DNA of 42,173 nt from Paenibacillus luteus. GTDB lineage: Bacteria > Bacillota > Bacilli > Paenibacillales > Paenibacillaceae. The translations under genes were made by a program, and so were the position numbers. Below are positions 42,142 to 42,173 of the stretch, in pieces (the first letter of the stretch is position 1; each line of letters opens with the position of its first letter). Below the pieces are notes generated by a model. It was given only the letters and a program-made list of their open reading frames with translations. It ran no database searches and was not told the DNA's origin. The DNA is taken from assembly GCF_006542765.1 (NCBI RefSeq), contig NZ_SKCD01000038.1, positions 1 to 42,173 of the forward strand, in the 5' to 3' direction.

Positions 42142-42173
42142 ATGTACATCACGTTGAATGTTCAATCCAACAT
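42142..42173 (+). CDS. Start of a gene running off the right edge
   Basis: AAGGGAG (42127-42133) lies 8 bases before ATG 42142, opening MYITLNVQSN. Too short to identify. An in-frame ATG at 42136 is too close to the ribosome site. Confidence 0.4.
   Translation, partial: MYITLNVQSN

Overview
The window reads as chromosome from a plant-polysaccharide-degrading Firmicute of the Paenibacillus type. The evidence is strong AGGAGG-like ribosome binding sites, frequent TTG/GTG starts, S-layer-homology (SLH) anchoring, a LytS/YesN two-component pair, cre-like CcpA sites, and family-2, 4, 51 and 127 glycosidases. This is inferred from content only; no rRNA or tRNA gene is present. Almost every gene concerns capture, cleavage or catabolism of plant cell-wall sugars.

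Layout. (1) 1-5494: the 3' end of a GH127-like glycosidase, a repeat-filled gap, then a cluster of an Asp/Glu-racemase-fold protein, a RuBisCO-like protein and a DUF1537 sugar-acid kinase. The RuBisCO-like protein plus DUF1537 kinase pair resembles the 3-oxo-isoapionate branch of D-apionate catabolism. (2) 5598-7561: intracellular GH51 arabinofuranosidase and a small Cys-rich DUF6171-like protein. (3) 7744-18582: an operon of a secreted cohesin-SLH anchor, a membrane-tethered thioredoxin, and two giant secreted enzymes (GH127 and GH2). Each giant enzyme ends in a cohesin-FIVAR-dockerin cassette. (4) 18591-21841: cupin, GH4 alpha-galactosidase (melA) and a divergent AraC regulator. (5) 21870-27591: LacI regulator divergent from a fucose operon (fucI, fucA, kinase, fucU). 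(6) 27694-28614: a small secreted protein and a 123-bp tandem repeat carrying six hairpins. (7) 28563-36663: a XylFII-LytS-YesN-type extracellular sugar sensor followed by a XylFGH-type ABC importer, with cre-like sites. (8) 36695-42173: GNAT acetyltransferase, two tandem paralogous membrane alpha/beta-hydrolases, an AT-rich metallophosphatase that stops inside its last metal motif, and the start of another gene.

How it may work together. Surface enzymes held by cohesin, dockerin and SLH domains could trim arabinose- and other side-chain-containing polymers at the cell wall. Imported oligosaccharides would be finished by cytoplasmic GH51, GH4 and the first GH127-like enzyme. Monosaccharides would then enter the fucose pathway, the proposed apionate-type pathway, or uptake through the xylose-type importer under sensor and catabolite control. 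The most notable system is the third region. Enzymes that each carry both a cohesin and a dockerin could polymerise on the cell surface without a classical scaffoldin. That is inference from domain content; the sequence shows the domains but not which ones bind.
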